Shown: positions 5,624 to 12,030 of the stretch, one piece after another | Position numbering within the stretch: the first letter of the stretch is position 1 | How the letters are laid out: every line of letters begins with the position of its first letter | Assembly: GCA_030637925.1 (NCBI GenBank) | Contig: DAOWFR010000078.1 | Span: forward strand, 1-23,082 | Length of the DNA stretch: 23,082 nt | Source of the DNA: Methanobacteriota archaeon | GTDB lineage: Archaea; Nanobdellota; Nanobdellia; Woesearchaeales; SM23-78 | Direction of reading: 5' to 3' | Program-made: the position numbers and the translations under genes | The notes under the pieces: model-generated | What the model saw: the letters and a program-made list of their open reading frames with translations, nothing else | Told to the model about the DNA's origin: nothing | Database searches by the model: none

Positions 5624-6459
5624 TTTTTCTCTTTTGTCGCGTTAGCGACCGATGAATTTTTATTTACTTTTTCTTTTGAATTATTTTTATTTGGTTTCAG
5701 AAAAACTTTGTTTTTCTGGGCCAGCGAGTCTTTGCTCGCTGTTCCTGCAGACGGCTTTGCCTTTTCTTTTTTTGTCTCTTTTTTCTTTGCTTCCTTTTTT
5801 TCTTCTTTCTTAGTCTCTTCTTTCTTCTCCTTCTTCTCAACAACACCCTTCTCTTCTATCTTCTCAATCTCTTCCTCTGCAAAGGTTGGGGGTGCTTCTT
5901 CTTTTTTCTCTTTCTTTTTCTTCTCAATCTTCTCCTTGGAAACCTCTTTAATCAATCTTTCAGGATGGTCTGCCTTGCTAATAGTAGATGTAGGAACAAA
6001 TTCTATCAAGGACTCTTCTTTTAAACTCACAACATAGCTTGGAAAAGTAACTTTCTTTTTACCAACAAGCACATGGCCGTGAGTGATAAACTGCCTTGCC
6101 TGACTCATGGTTCGAGCCAAACCATTTTTAACAAGCAAGGTTTGTAAACGCCTCTCAAGCACATCCTTTAAACCAAGACCTAAAACAGTGTCAAGAGAAA
6201 CTCCTTCACTTATTAAGCCCAGAGAAACAAGGTGGTGAACAAGCTGTTTCTCCTCTAATCTTGACTGATCATCCACTCTACTAGCCAGAGCCTTAACCTG
6301 GTCCTTGAATTTCTTTAGTAAGGTTTCCATACGCCAAATCTCCTTCTTATTCCTCAATCCATACGTCTCTATGAACTTCTTTTCCTGCTCAATCCTGTTT
6401 TTTTGCCATGGATGAGTTGGAGTCTCATACTTCTTCCTTACCTTTCTTGGATCTCCCAT
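5620..6459 (-). CDS. rpsD: 30S ribosomal protein uS4 (S4) with long Lys/Glu-rich C-terminal tail
   Basis: The archaeal uS4 N-terminus MGDPRKVRKKYETPTHPW is present, and the S4 RNA-binding domain covers about residues 101-150 (LERRLQTLLVKNGLARTMSQ). Archaeal uS4 usually ends near residue 170-180, but here about 105 further residues follow, almost all Lys, Glu, Ala, Ser and Asn and probably disordered. The ATG at 6459 is chosen over the GTG at 6468 because AGGTGA (6465-6470) is placed as its Shine-Dalgarno sequence. Two perfect small inverted repeats lie within the tail coding region (5636-5649 and 5722-5741). The gene sits between uS13 and uS11 and overlaps the latter by 4 nt. Confidence 0.96.
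   Translation of the reverse strand: MGDPRKVRKKYETPTHPWQKNRIEQEKKFIETYGLRNKKEIWRMETLLKKFKDQVKALASRVDDQSRLEEKQLVHHLVSLGLISEGVSLDTVLGLGLKDVLERRLQTLLVKNGLARTMSQARQFITHGHVLVGKKKVTFPSYVVSLKEESLIEFVPTSTISKADHPERLIKEVSKEKIEKKKKEKKEEAPPTFAEEEIEKIEEKGVVEKKEKKEETKKEEKKEAKKKETKKEKAKPSAGTASKDSLAQKNKVFLKPNKNNSKEKVNKNSSVANATKEKK
5636..5649. repeat. Inverted repeat inside the uS4 tail
   Basis: GTCGC-gtta-GCGAC is a perfect 5-bp inverted repeat and a GC-rich island in an AT-rich coding stretch. It encodes the SVANAT segment near the protein's C-terminus. Confidence 0.5.
5722..5741. repeat. Second inverted repeat inside the uS4 tail
   Basis: CAGCGAG-tctttg-CTCGCTG is a perfect 7-bp inverted repeat, GC-rich against its surroundings. 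It encodes the TASKDSLAQ segment, which breaks the Lys/Glu pattern of the tail. Confidence 0.55.
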
Positions 6460-6484
6460 ATTTTTCACCTGAAAAATTGGGGCT

Positions 6485-6503
6485 CAAAAATTATTAATTT
6501 TTG
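6485..6503. repeat. Palindrome in the uS13-uS4 gap
   Basis: CAAAAATT-att-AATTTTTG has perfect 8-bp arms in the 74-nt gap between uS13 and the uS4 start. It would be transcribed as an RNA hairpin within the operon leader of uS4. Confidence 0.6.
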
Positions 6504-6533
6504 TTGTCCCATTTAAAAACACCTTTATCATAA

Positions 6534-7031
6534 TCATACTCTTCCTGCCCTAATCTTTTTCCTCTGCACACCCAATGAAGCCTTGCCCTTGTTCTTTCTG
6601 AAATTAGATCTGGTCTTCTGGCCGCGCACAGGCAAGCCCCACTGATGCCTAAGACCCTTATATGATTTTGTTTTTTTCATACGCTTAATATCCATCTCAC
6701 GAGCAAAATCCAGGTCTCCTAAAAGCACATGCTTGTCTTCCCCGGTCTCATAATCCTTTCTCCTGTTAAGCATCCACACAGGAATGCCTGATTTGAGCAA
6801 GTTTAAGATAACATTTTCCAAAGCCTTTACCTCTGCATCAGAGAGATAGCCTGCTTTCTTGGTAATAGAAACCTTGGCTTTTCTGCACACAGCATTAGCC
6901 AGCATAACATTAACCCCTTTAATCTTTGTAAGAGCATAAAGAACATGCTTCTCACCCTTGACGTCTGTGTTCGCAACTCTAACCAAGTGCCTGAATTCCT
7001 TATCCTCAGCAGGTTTTTTTTCTTCAACCAT
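6534..7031 (-). CDS. rpsM: 30S ribosomal protein uS13 (S13)
   Basis: The first gene of the operon. The product contains FRHLVRVANTDVKGEKHVLYALTKIKGV, the helix-turn-helix of uS13, then MLNRRKDYETG, and the basic C-terminus GLPVRGQKTRSNFRKNKG that contacts 16S rRNA and P-site tRNA. The ATG at 7031 gives 165 residues and the normal archaeal start MVEEKKPAEDKEFRHL. A longer reading from 7064 would add eleven residues lying over the promoter and expected transcription start, so I reject it. A TATA box at 7064-7073 lies just upstream, with only a short 5' leader. Confidence 0.96.
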   Translation of the reverse strand: MVEEKKPAEDKEFRHLVRVANTDVKGEKHVLYALTKIKGVNVMLANAVCRKAKVSITKKAGYLSDAEVKALENVILNLLKSGIPVWMLNRRKDYETGEDKHVLLGDLDFAREMDIKRMKKTKSYKGLRHQWGLPVRGQKTRSNFRKNKGKASLGVQRKKIRAGRV

Positions 7032-7063
7032 CTTAACAACCTTTAACACCGCGAGAAACAGCA

Positions 7064-7073
7064 CTTATATATA
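7064..7073 (-). promoter_or_regulatory. TATA box of the ribosomal protein operon
   Basis: The minus strand reads TATATATAAG, a strong archaeal TATA box. The predicted start of transcription about 25 nt downstream (around 7043) leaves a leader of roughly a dozen bases before the uS13 ATG at 7031. Confidence 0.7.
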
Positions 7074-7147
7074 TTCAAACCCTGTTAAGCGCTATTCACT
7101 CGGGCTTTAAAGCAAAAAAACAAGCATTTATTTATAAAGGTTTCTGA

Positions 7148-7233
7148 AAATCTTTTTGATTTCCAAAAATAAAATTTTTGGATTCACAAATCTTAGATTT
7201 GTGTATTTCAGGGACAGCAAATCGTAGATTTGC
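7148..7233. repeat. Cluster of four small inverted repeats between divergent promoters
   Basis: Four inverted repeats lie side by side: AAATC-ttttt-GATTT (7148-7162), CCAAAAAT-aaa-ATTTTTGG (7163-7181), CACAAATC-tta-GATTTGTG (7185-7203) and GCAAATC-gta-GATTTGC (7217-7233). Three share the core AAATC-n-GATTT. They occupy the space between the minus-strand TATA box at 7064-7073 and the plus-strand TATA box at 7271-7280, and so lie upstream of both genes. They could be binding sites or degenerate copies of one palindromic element. Confidence 0.7.
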
Positions 7234-7270
7234 TTGTTTTGCTGAAATTAGGTTTAATATAATGGCAATA

Positions 7271-7280
7271 TTTAAATATA
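7271..7280 (+). promoter_or_regulatory. TATA box of the two-helix membrane protein gene
   Basis: TTTAAATATA is centred about 29 nt before the ATG at 7304, and no Shine-Dalgarno sequence is visible, so the transcript is probably leaderless. Confidence 0.6.
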
Positions 7281-7303
7281 ATAGTATGCTGTAAAGGGAT
7301 GTG

Positions 7304-7594
7304 ATGGAAGAAGGCATTATTAATGAGTCTGAGTTCCTAAGGCACCATGAGAAGCAGGTTGAGAGAAAGAGCCAGAAGGACGTCTTCTTTATCTGGATGC
7401 TTATAATCTTTATCTCAGTAATTGCTGCTCATTTTATTCTCAACTTCACAGGCAGCTCTCCTACTGGTTTTGTAACAGCAACACAGAGCACAACAACCAA
7501 TGCAACCCTTCTCATAAGAGCCCTGTTTATTGGTTTTGTAATTATTATGATAACAGCATTAATCTATATTGGCATTACAAGGAAGGACCGTTAA
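7304..7594 (+). CDS. Small two-helix membrane protein, unknown function
   Basis: A 96-residue protein I do not recognise. A charged N-terminus of about 27 residues is followed by a transmembrane segment (about 28-48) and an external Ser/Thr/Asn-rich loop (FTGSSPTGFVTATQSTTT). A second transmembrane segment (about 68-90) and a short basic tail ITRKDR complete it. A helix-loop-helix with both ends in the cytoplasm is the likely topology. The ATG at 7304 is chosen over the GTG at 7301 because of the distance to the TATA box. The gene starts a plus-strand run with the DsbA-like gene 51 bp downstream. The loop contains an NAT sequon and could be glycosylated, but no function can be assigned. Confidence 0.75.
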   Translation: MEEGIINESEFLRHHEKQVERKSQKDVFFIWMLIIFISVIAAHFILNFTGSSPTGFVTATQSTTTNATLLIRALFIGFVIIMITALIYIGITRKDR

Positions 7595-7645
7595 GATTTC
7601 TAAAAAGATTTTTAAAACACTTGATTATTCTTCTTAACTAGAAGC

Positions 7646-8335
7646 ATGAAAAGTACTAAAAAGAAAAAAAGTACAGCAAAACCCAAGACCAAATCTGAGA
7701 AAACAGAAAATATTGTAGCTATAACTATAGTCATATTACTTATAGTAATTGGTATTGGTATTTTTACCAAGGGCTTTGGCTTATTAGAAAAGAATGACGA
7801 GGATATTGATAGAATAAGGGTACCTCTTGGCAATGACCCTTACACAGGCAGTTCTAATGCTAGTGTTTTAATAATTGCTTTCTCTGACTATGAATGCCCT
7901 TTTTGCACAAAAGCAGAGCAGACTATAAGGAATATACTAGAGGAATACAAAGACGATGTTGTGTATGTGTTCAAGGACTATCCCTTAACAAAGATTCATC
8001 CTAATGCTTATAATGCCTCTCTAAGTGCTGAGTGTGCAAAAGAGCAGGATAAGTTCTGGGAGTATCATGAGTATTTATATGAGCACAATGATAAGCTAGA
8101 AATTCAATATCTAAAAGAATATGCTAGATTAATGGACTTGAATACAGAGCAGTTCAATACTTGTCTTGAAACTCAGAAATATAAGCATGAGGTAGAAAAG
8201 GATATTCAGACAGCAAAACTCGTTGGAGTGACAGGAACACCAACCTTTTTTATTAATGGCATTAAGGTTATTGGTGCCCAGCCAGAGGAGACCTTCATAA
8301 AAATTATAAATAAAGAGCTTAAGACCAGGAGATAA
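7646..8335 (+). CDS. Membrane-anchored DsbA-like thiol-disulfide oxidoreductase
   Basis: A 229-residue protein. A Lys-rich cytoplasmic start is followed by one transmembrane anchor (about 23-40) and then a DsbA/thioredoxin-fold domain. The active-site motif CPFC is at C84-C87 (FSDYECPFC), and the cis-Pro loop VTGTPTFFING has Pro199. A second cysteine pair, C130 and C173, lies in the inserted helical region. The anchor and fold place the domain outside the membrane, where such proteins oxidise or isomerise disulfides; the partner is unknown. The architecture matches the DsbA-like proteins with an N-terminal anchor that are common in archaea. The following epimerase begins 2 nt after the stop, so the two are cotranscribed. 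Confidence 0.9.
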   Translation: MKSTKKKKSTAKPKTKSEKTENIVAITIVILLIVIGIGIFTKGFGLLEKNDEDIDRIRVPLGNDPYTGSSNASVLIIAFSDYECPFCTKAEQTIRNILEEYKDDVVYVFKDYPLTKIHPNAYNASLSAECAKEQDKFWEYHEYLYEHNDKLEIQYLKEYARLMDLNTEQFNTCLETQKYKHEVEKDIQTAKLVGVTGTPTFFINGIKVIGAQPEETFIKIINKELKTRR

Positions 8336-8337
8336 GA

Positions 8338-9273
8338 ATGAAGTATGTTATAACAGGCGGGGCAGGTTTCATAGGAAGCCATATTACAGAAGAGCTTGTG
8401 AAAAGAAGAGAATCTGTTACTGTTATTGATAACCTCTCATCTGGCAAGAAGGAATTATTAAAAAACATCTGGAATAAGATAAGGTTTGTTAAAGGAGATA
8501 CAAGAGACCTTGAACTTCTAAAAAAAGAGTTTAAAGGTGTTGATTTTGTCTTTCACCAAGCAGCCCTTATATCTGTTACTAAATCAGTTGAAAACCCAGA
8601 GTTATACAAAGCTGTTAACCTAGAAGGAACAAGGAATGTTCTTGAAGCTGCAAAACTGAACAATGTTAAAAGAGTTATTTTTTCCTCTTCATGCGCTGTT
8701 TATGGTGATACAGACCAAATTCCTACTAAAGAAGATGTACAAACAAACCCTTTGTCTCCTTATGCCCAGTTGAAACTAGAAGGAGAAAAGCTATGCAAGG
8801 AATACTATAAGAAATATGGCTTAAAAACCATCAGCCTCAGATACTTTAATGTTTTTGGTCCCAAGCAAAATCCGGATTCAGAGTATGCAGGAGTAATTCC
8901 TTTGTTCATAAAAAAAGTGCTTAATAATAAGCACCCAATAATCTATGGTGATGGAAAGCAGACCAGGGACTTTGTCTTTGTAAAGAACATTGTTAATGCC
9001 AACCTGCTTGCATGCAGAGCTAATAATGGTTTTGGAGAATCAATTAATATTGGCTCTGGAAAAGAGACTAGTGTTAACAGAATCTTGATGCTCATAAATA
9101 AATATCTTAACAAACAGATAAAACCTAGATTTGCTTCTGAGAGAAAAGGAGAGCTAAGAAGGTCGTGTTCAGATAACTCAAAAGCAGAGAATATTCTTGG
9201 TTATAAAGAAAAGTATGGTTTTGAAGAGGGCTTAAAGGTAACAATTGAGTGGGTTAAGCAGAGAAATAAGTAA
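8338..9273 (+). CDS. NAD-dependent sugar epimerase, UDP-glucose 4-epimerase-like (extended SDR)
   Basis: A 311-residue extended short-chain dehydrogenase/reductase. GGAGFIGSH (G7, G10, G13) binds NAD, D31 follows the second strand, SSS at 116-118 provides the catalytic Ser/Thr, and Y142xxxK146 (PYAQLK) completes the triad. RYFNVFGPKQNPDSEYAGVIP and GDGKQTRDFVFVKN are typical of the GalE/WbpP group acting on UDP-hexose or UDP-N-acetylhexosamine. I infer 4-epimerisation of a UDP-sugar feeding the nearby glycan genes; the precise substrate cannot be read from sequence. Its 3' end overlaps the convergent SMR-like gene by 20 bp. Confidence 0.9.
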   Translation: MKYVITGGAGFIGSHITEELVKRRESVTVIDNLSSGKKELLKNIWNKIRFVKGDTRDLELLKKEFKGVDFVFHQAALISVTKSVENPELYKAVNLEGTRNVLEAAKLNNVKRVIFSSSCAVYGDTDQIPTKEDVQTNPLSPYAQLKLEGEKLCKEYYKKYGLKTISLRYFNVFGPKQNPDSEYAGVIPLFIKKVLNNKHPIIYGDGKQTRDFVFVKNIVNANLLACRANNGFGESINIGSGKETSVNRILMLINKYLNKQIKPRFASERKGELRRSCSDNSKAENILGYKEKYGFEEGLKVTIEWVKQRNK

Positions 9274-9604
9274 TCAAAACTATTCCCAGGATTATTAGCA
9301 CTATACCCAACCACTTGTATTTGTTAATTTTCTCTTTAAGGAACTTTATTGATACCAGAGCAACCCATATATATGTAAGAGAGGTTATAGGATAAAGCAA
9401 GGATAAGCGCTCCATACTAAGGGCATATATATAGAATACTGAGCTAAGAACAAAAAGGAAAATTCCTAGAATCAAGGGTTTGTTTCTTAGTTGTTTAAAA
9501 ATATTGAAATTAAAATGCTTAGCGCCCTTTTTCAAAAACAAAGAGCCAAATGCTCCTATAAAAGTTCCGATTACTACCAAAACAATTGCTAAAGCATTAA
9601 GCAC
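9254..9604 (-). CDS. SMR/EamA-type half-transporter, second of a pair (ArnF-like)
   Basis: A four-helix protein of about 116 residues from the GTG at 9604, which overlaps the upstream partner by 8 nt and has GGGGTG 6 nt ahead as a ribosome binding site. Helix 1 ends GAFGSLFLKKGA, and ERLSLLYPITSLTYIWVALVS matches the second-half signature of the SMR/DMT superfamily. Helix 1 lacks the membrane-embedded Glu of EmrE. This fits ArnE/ArnF-like lipid-linked sugar flippase subunits better than a multidrug pump. With its neighbour it probably forms a heterodimer moving a polyprenyl-linked sugar across the membrane; that role is inferred from family and context. A longer start at 9637 is unlikely. Confidence 0.82.
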   Translation of the reverse strand: MLNALAIVLVVIGTFIGAFGSLFLKKGAKHFNFNIFKQLRNKPLILGIFLFVLSSVFYIYALSMERLSLLYPITSLTYIWVALVSIKFLKEKINKYKWLGIVLIILGIVLITYFSA

Positions 9605-9962
9605 TCTTAGCACCCCACCCAACAAGAGACACACCAAAAATTATTATAACTATACCAATCCATTGCAACAAAGCCAGACTTTCCCCAAGAAATATTAAGG
9701 ATAATAAAGCAACCCAGATAAAGCTCAGACCAAAAAAAGGATAGACTAATGATAAATCACCGTGCTTTAGGGCAAGAACCATTATTATCGCTCCTATACC
9801 ATAGAATATACAGCCAAGTATCAGAAAAAAGTTTGTGATTAATGCGATTAAGGATGGTTCAAGCCTATCAGCCCCAAACTTTAGTAATAATTGGCCAAGA
9901 GAAGTGAAGATAGTGCAGAAAAGTACTAGAATAATAGCAGAACTTAACTTTTTGTTATCCAA
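9597..9962 (-). CDS. SMR/EamA-type half-transporter, first of a pair (ArnE-like)
   Basis: A 121-residue, four-helix membrane protein: SLGQLLLKFGA at the end of helix 1, GDLSLVYPFFGLSFIWVALLS around helix 3, and GIVIIIFGVSLVGWG as helix 4. Translation appears to start at TTG (9962), since no in-frame ATG exists after the preceding stop; GGGGTTGATGA lies just upstream. As in its partner, helix 1 has no acidic residue. The two genes overlap by 8 nt and are clear paralogues, the usual layout for heterodimeric small transporters. The setting among glycosyltransferase and nucleotide-sugar genes supports a lipid-linked sugar translocase. Confidence 0.82.
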   Translation of the reverse strand: MDNKKLSSAIILVLFCTIFTSLGQLLLKFGADRLEPSLIALITNFFLILGCIFYGIGAIIMVLALKHGDLSLVYPFFGLSFIWVALLSLIFLGESLALLQWIGIVIIIFGVSLVGWGAKSA

Positions 9963-10005
9963 CTCATCAACCCCATCTTTCTTTTTTGTTTTTTAATTCA
10001 TTTTT

Positions 10006-11880
10006 CTAATCAACATTAACAATCTTATAAATCCTGCTGATAACCTGATTATTCTGTTTGTAATCCCAAACTTCCTCAAGATAATTGTCAAGGTCAGGAT
10101 GCCAAGGATGAGTTAGGTTAAACTGGTAGGGAAGGATAAAGATAAGATCGAATTGTTTCATAGAAGGAGATTTAACAGTGGGGTCAAGCCAGGTGTGCTG
10201 TTTAAAAAAAGAAAGGTTATATTTTTTCACTAATTTTTCATATTCTGGAGTATCAAGAAATGCTATTGGGTCAAACCAAGAAGTTATTTCACCTGTGTTA
10301 TCAAAATGATATTCTGACTGAAACCAGTAATAATCCCAGTATAAGTAATCAACAGAATACTCTTTTAATAATTTTTTTCTTTCTTCACTATCATTACCAT
10401 AGAGCACTATCGCAGCATCTGCCTGCCTCTCATCCATATTCAAGAACATGCTATTATGCGCTCTCCTCCCAATAACCTCTTTCCTCCCTGTTAAACCATT
10501 AAGAGCAAAGCTTAATTCATTGGTAGATAGGAATACCTCACTAACATCTGTATTTTTCAACACCCATTTCTGCATCTCAACCAGGTTAGGTGATAACTCA
10601 TTTCTCCCAGCGTTAATCCACCTGTCATTTTTTGAATAAGCAGTGAATTGTTGTATATTGAAAATCAATAATAAAATCAAAATGCCAATAAGTGCGTATG
10701 ATTTATACTTTTTCAAAAAATTAGATATCAGGCCGCTTCCTAATCCTGCGAAAAGAGCGGTTGCCAAACCAAAACTGAATGTGCGTATATGGATTGGAGA
10801 TAAATTGACTCCTAATAAGGGTTGAGATAATATATAATGAAAACTACCTATAAATGCTGTTAACAATATAACAACAAGAAACCTTTTTGAAGAATCATAC
10901 CTTTTTAAGAAGAATATTGATAAGAATCCTATTAGGAATAAAACTGATTTTAAACCATTGAAAATATTGGAAAAATTGAAAAAATATTCCTTAAAAGTGC
11001 CAAACACGAAATTCATCTGGGTGTTTAATGAAGAATAGGCATGGACATGTACAGAGGTGCTTGGAAGCTTGCCATGATAAACAAATATTGGTTTGAACCA
11101 GAAAAGCATGGCAATGACTCCGCCAATTATAGCTATTATTAGCAGTAATTTAATATTTTTTAAGAGTAGGGTTTTAAAAGATTTCTTATCAAAATGCCAT
11201 TTCTTATCTTTCCTATGAAGATGCTCAAAAAATATAATGTATAAGGATATTATTACAAAAAAGAAGACAGCAGTAACAAAGCCAACTGTATGAGAAATAC
11301 CCATTAAGCCAAACAAAATACCTGCAATAACTGCAGAAAGAATACTTCTTTTCTTAAAGAAATAAAGAAGGCTAAACAAGAAAGCAGGCATCATTAATGT
11401 AATTGTGAATTGAAGATATTTCCAAACAGGGAAAGATATCAAAGGCAAATAAAGCATCAAAGATATCAAAGCCAATGATTTATTCTTGAGTAAATAATTA
11501 GCAAAAAGATAGAACAACACCAAAGCAATAATTAACTCTATAATTGCAAAAGCTTTCATTGCAGCAAAGGCTGATAAACCAAACACCAATCCTGTGCCTG
11601 ATACAATAATGGCGTAAAAAGGAAGATAGAATGGTTCTGAGCCAAGTACATTAGAACTTGCTAAAGGATTCCCTCCACTCATCACGTGCTGGACCGTACC
11701 CATAGAATAATAATAATCACCGCCATATATCGGACTTGGAAGCTGTTTAAAAGAAGAGATTAAAGTAATCTGAAGAACAATATAAATTACCAGCAATGAA
11801 ATAAAGACATAATCCTGCCATTTCATATTATTGATAAAAGTCTTTATTTTAGTATTTAGTTTTTCTGAAAGATTAACCAA
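10006..11880 (-). CDS. Polytopic GT-C-like membrane glycosyltransferase (putative)
   Basis: A 624-residue protein with one helix at about 25-43, an external loop SPIYGGDYYYSMG (53-59), roughly ten more hydrophobic segments to about residue 400, and a soluble C-terminal domain of about 200 residues rich in aromatic residues. An acidic/aromatic motif in the first external loop is the mark of GT-C enzymes (AglB, PMT, ArnT), which use polyprenyl-phosphate sugars on the outer face. I infer transfer of a lipid-linked sugar; the acceptor is unknown. Translation starts at TTG (11880), with GGTGAT (11886-11891) 5 nt upstream. The gene lies 43 bp ahead of the SMR-like pair and probably shares their transcript. 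Confidence 0.7.
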   Translation of the reverse strand: MVNLSEKLNTKIKTFINNMKWQDYVFISLLVIYIVLQITLISSFKQLPSPIYGGDYYYSMGTVQHVMSGGNPLASSNVLGSEPFYLPFYAIIVSGTGLVFGLSAFAAMKAFAIIELIIALVLFYLFANYLLKNKSLALISLMLYLPLISFPVWKYLQFTITLMMPAFLFSLLYFFKKRSILSAVIAGILFGLMGISHTVGFVTAVFFFVIISLYIIFFEHLHRKDKKWHFDKKSFKTLLLKNIKLLLIIAIIGGVIAMLFWFKPIFVYHGKLPSTSVHVHAYSSLNTQMNFVFGTFKEYFFNFSNIFNGLKSVLFLIGFLSIFFLKRYDSSKRFLVVILLTAFIGSFHYILSQPLLGVNLSPIHIRTFSFGLATALFAGLGSGLISNFLKKYKSYALIGILILLLIFNIQQFTAYSKNDRWINAGRNELSPNLVEMQKWVLKNTDVSEVFLSTNELSFALNGLTGRKEVIGRRAHNSMFLNMDERQADAAIVLYGNDSEERKKLLKEYSVDYLYWDYYWFQSEYHFDNTGEITSWFDPIAFLDTPEYEKLVKKYNLSFFKQHTWLDPTVKSPSMKQFDLIFILPYQFNLTHPWHPDLDNYLEEVWDYKQNNQVISRIYKIVNVD

Positions 11881-11885
11881 AAAAA

Positions 11886-11891
11886 ATCACC
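11886..11891 (-). promoter_or_regulatory. Shine-Dalgarno site deciding a TTG start
   Basis: GGTGAT on the minus strand is 5 nt before TTG 11880 and supports this non-ATG start for the GT-C-like gene. Confidence 0.6.
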
Positions 11892-11918
11892 TTTTACCAC
11901 AGACCTCCCTGAAAACAC

Positions 11919-11928
11919 GATTATAAGG
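11919..11928 (-). promoter_or_regulatory. Possible TATA box for the GT-C-like gene
   Basis: CTTATAATC on the minus strand lies about 45 nt before the TTG start, which would leave a leader of roughly 17-20 nt carrying the Shine-Dalgarno site. The sequence is not a perfect archaeal TATA box. Confidence 0.4.
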
Positions 11929-11995
11929 AGCAGTTTTAAATTTTTCGATATTAAGCTGTTTTTCAAGAACTAAGAGCTTTTTTAATAAACTAAAT

Positions 11996-12006
11996 CTTTA
12001 TAAATA
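11996..12006 (+). promoter_or_regulatory. TATA box of the GT2 glycosyltransferase gene
   Basis: CTTTATAAATA is centred about 29 nt before the ATG at 12031, with no Shine-Dalgarno sequence, so the transcript is predicted to be leaderless. The element lies in the 150-bp divergent gap with the GT-C-like gene. Confidence 0.6.
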
Positions 12007-12030
12007 TATTATAACATCTATATAAACGAT

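Noticed and set aside
5585..6037. Plus-strand 150-codon open frame rich in Phe and Ser
   Set aside because: It is the antisense shadow of the Lys/Glu-rich uS4 tail.
7032..7064. Longer start of uS13
   Set aside because: The added residues cover the TATA box and expected transcription start; ATG 7031 gives the standard N-terminus.
7148..7233. CRISPR array
   Set aside because: The repeats are 15-19 bp palindromes without uniform spacers, and no cas genes are nearby.
7132..7317. Minus-strand 61-codon open frame over the divergent promoter region
   Set aside because: It is built from the inverted-repeat cluster and overlaps the plus-strand promoter and start; composition is not protein-like and no ribosome binding site is present.
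9605..9637. Longer start of the second SMR-like gene
   Set aside because: GTG 9604 has a well-spaced GGGGTG site and gives a normal helix 1; the extension would deepen the overlap with its partner without adding a family feature.
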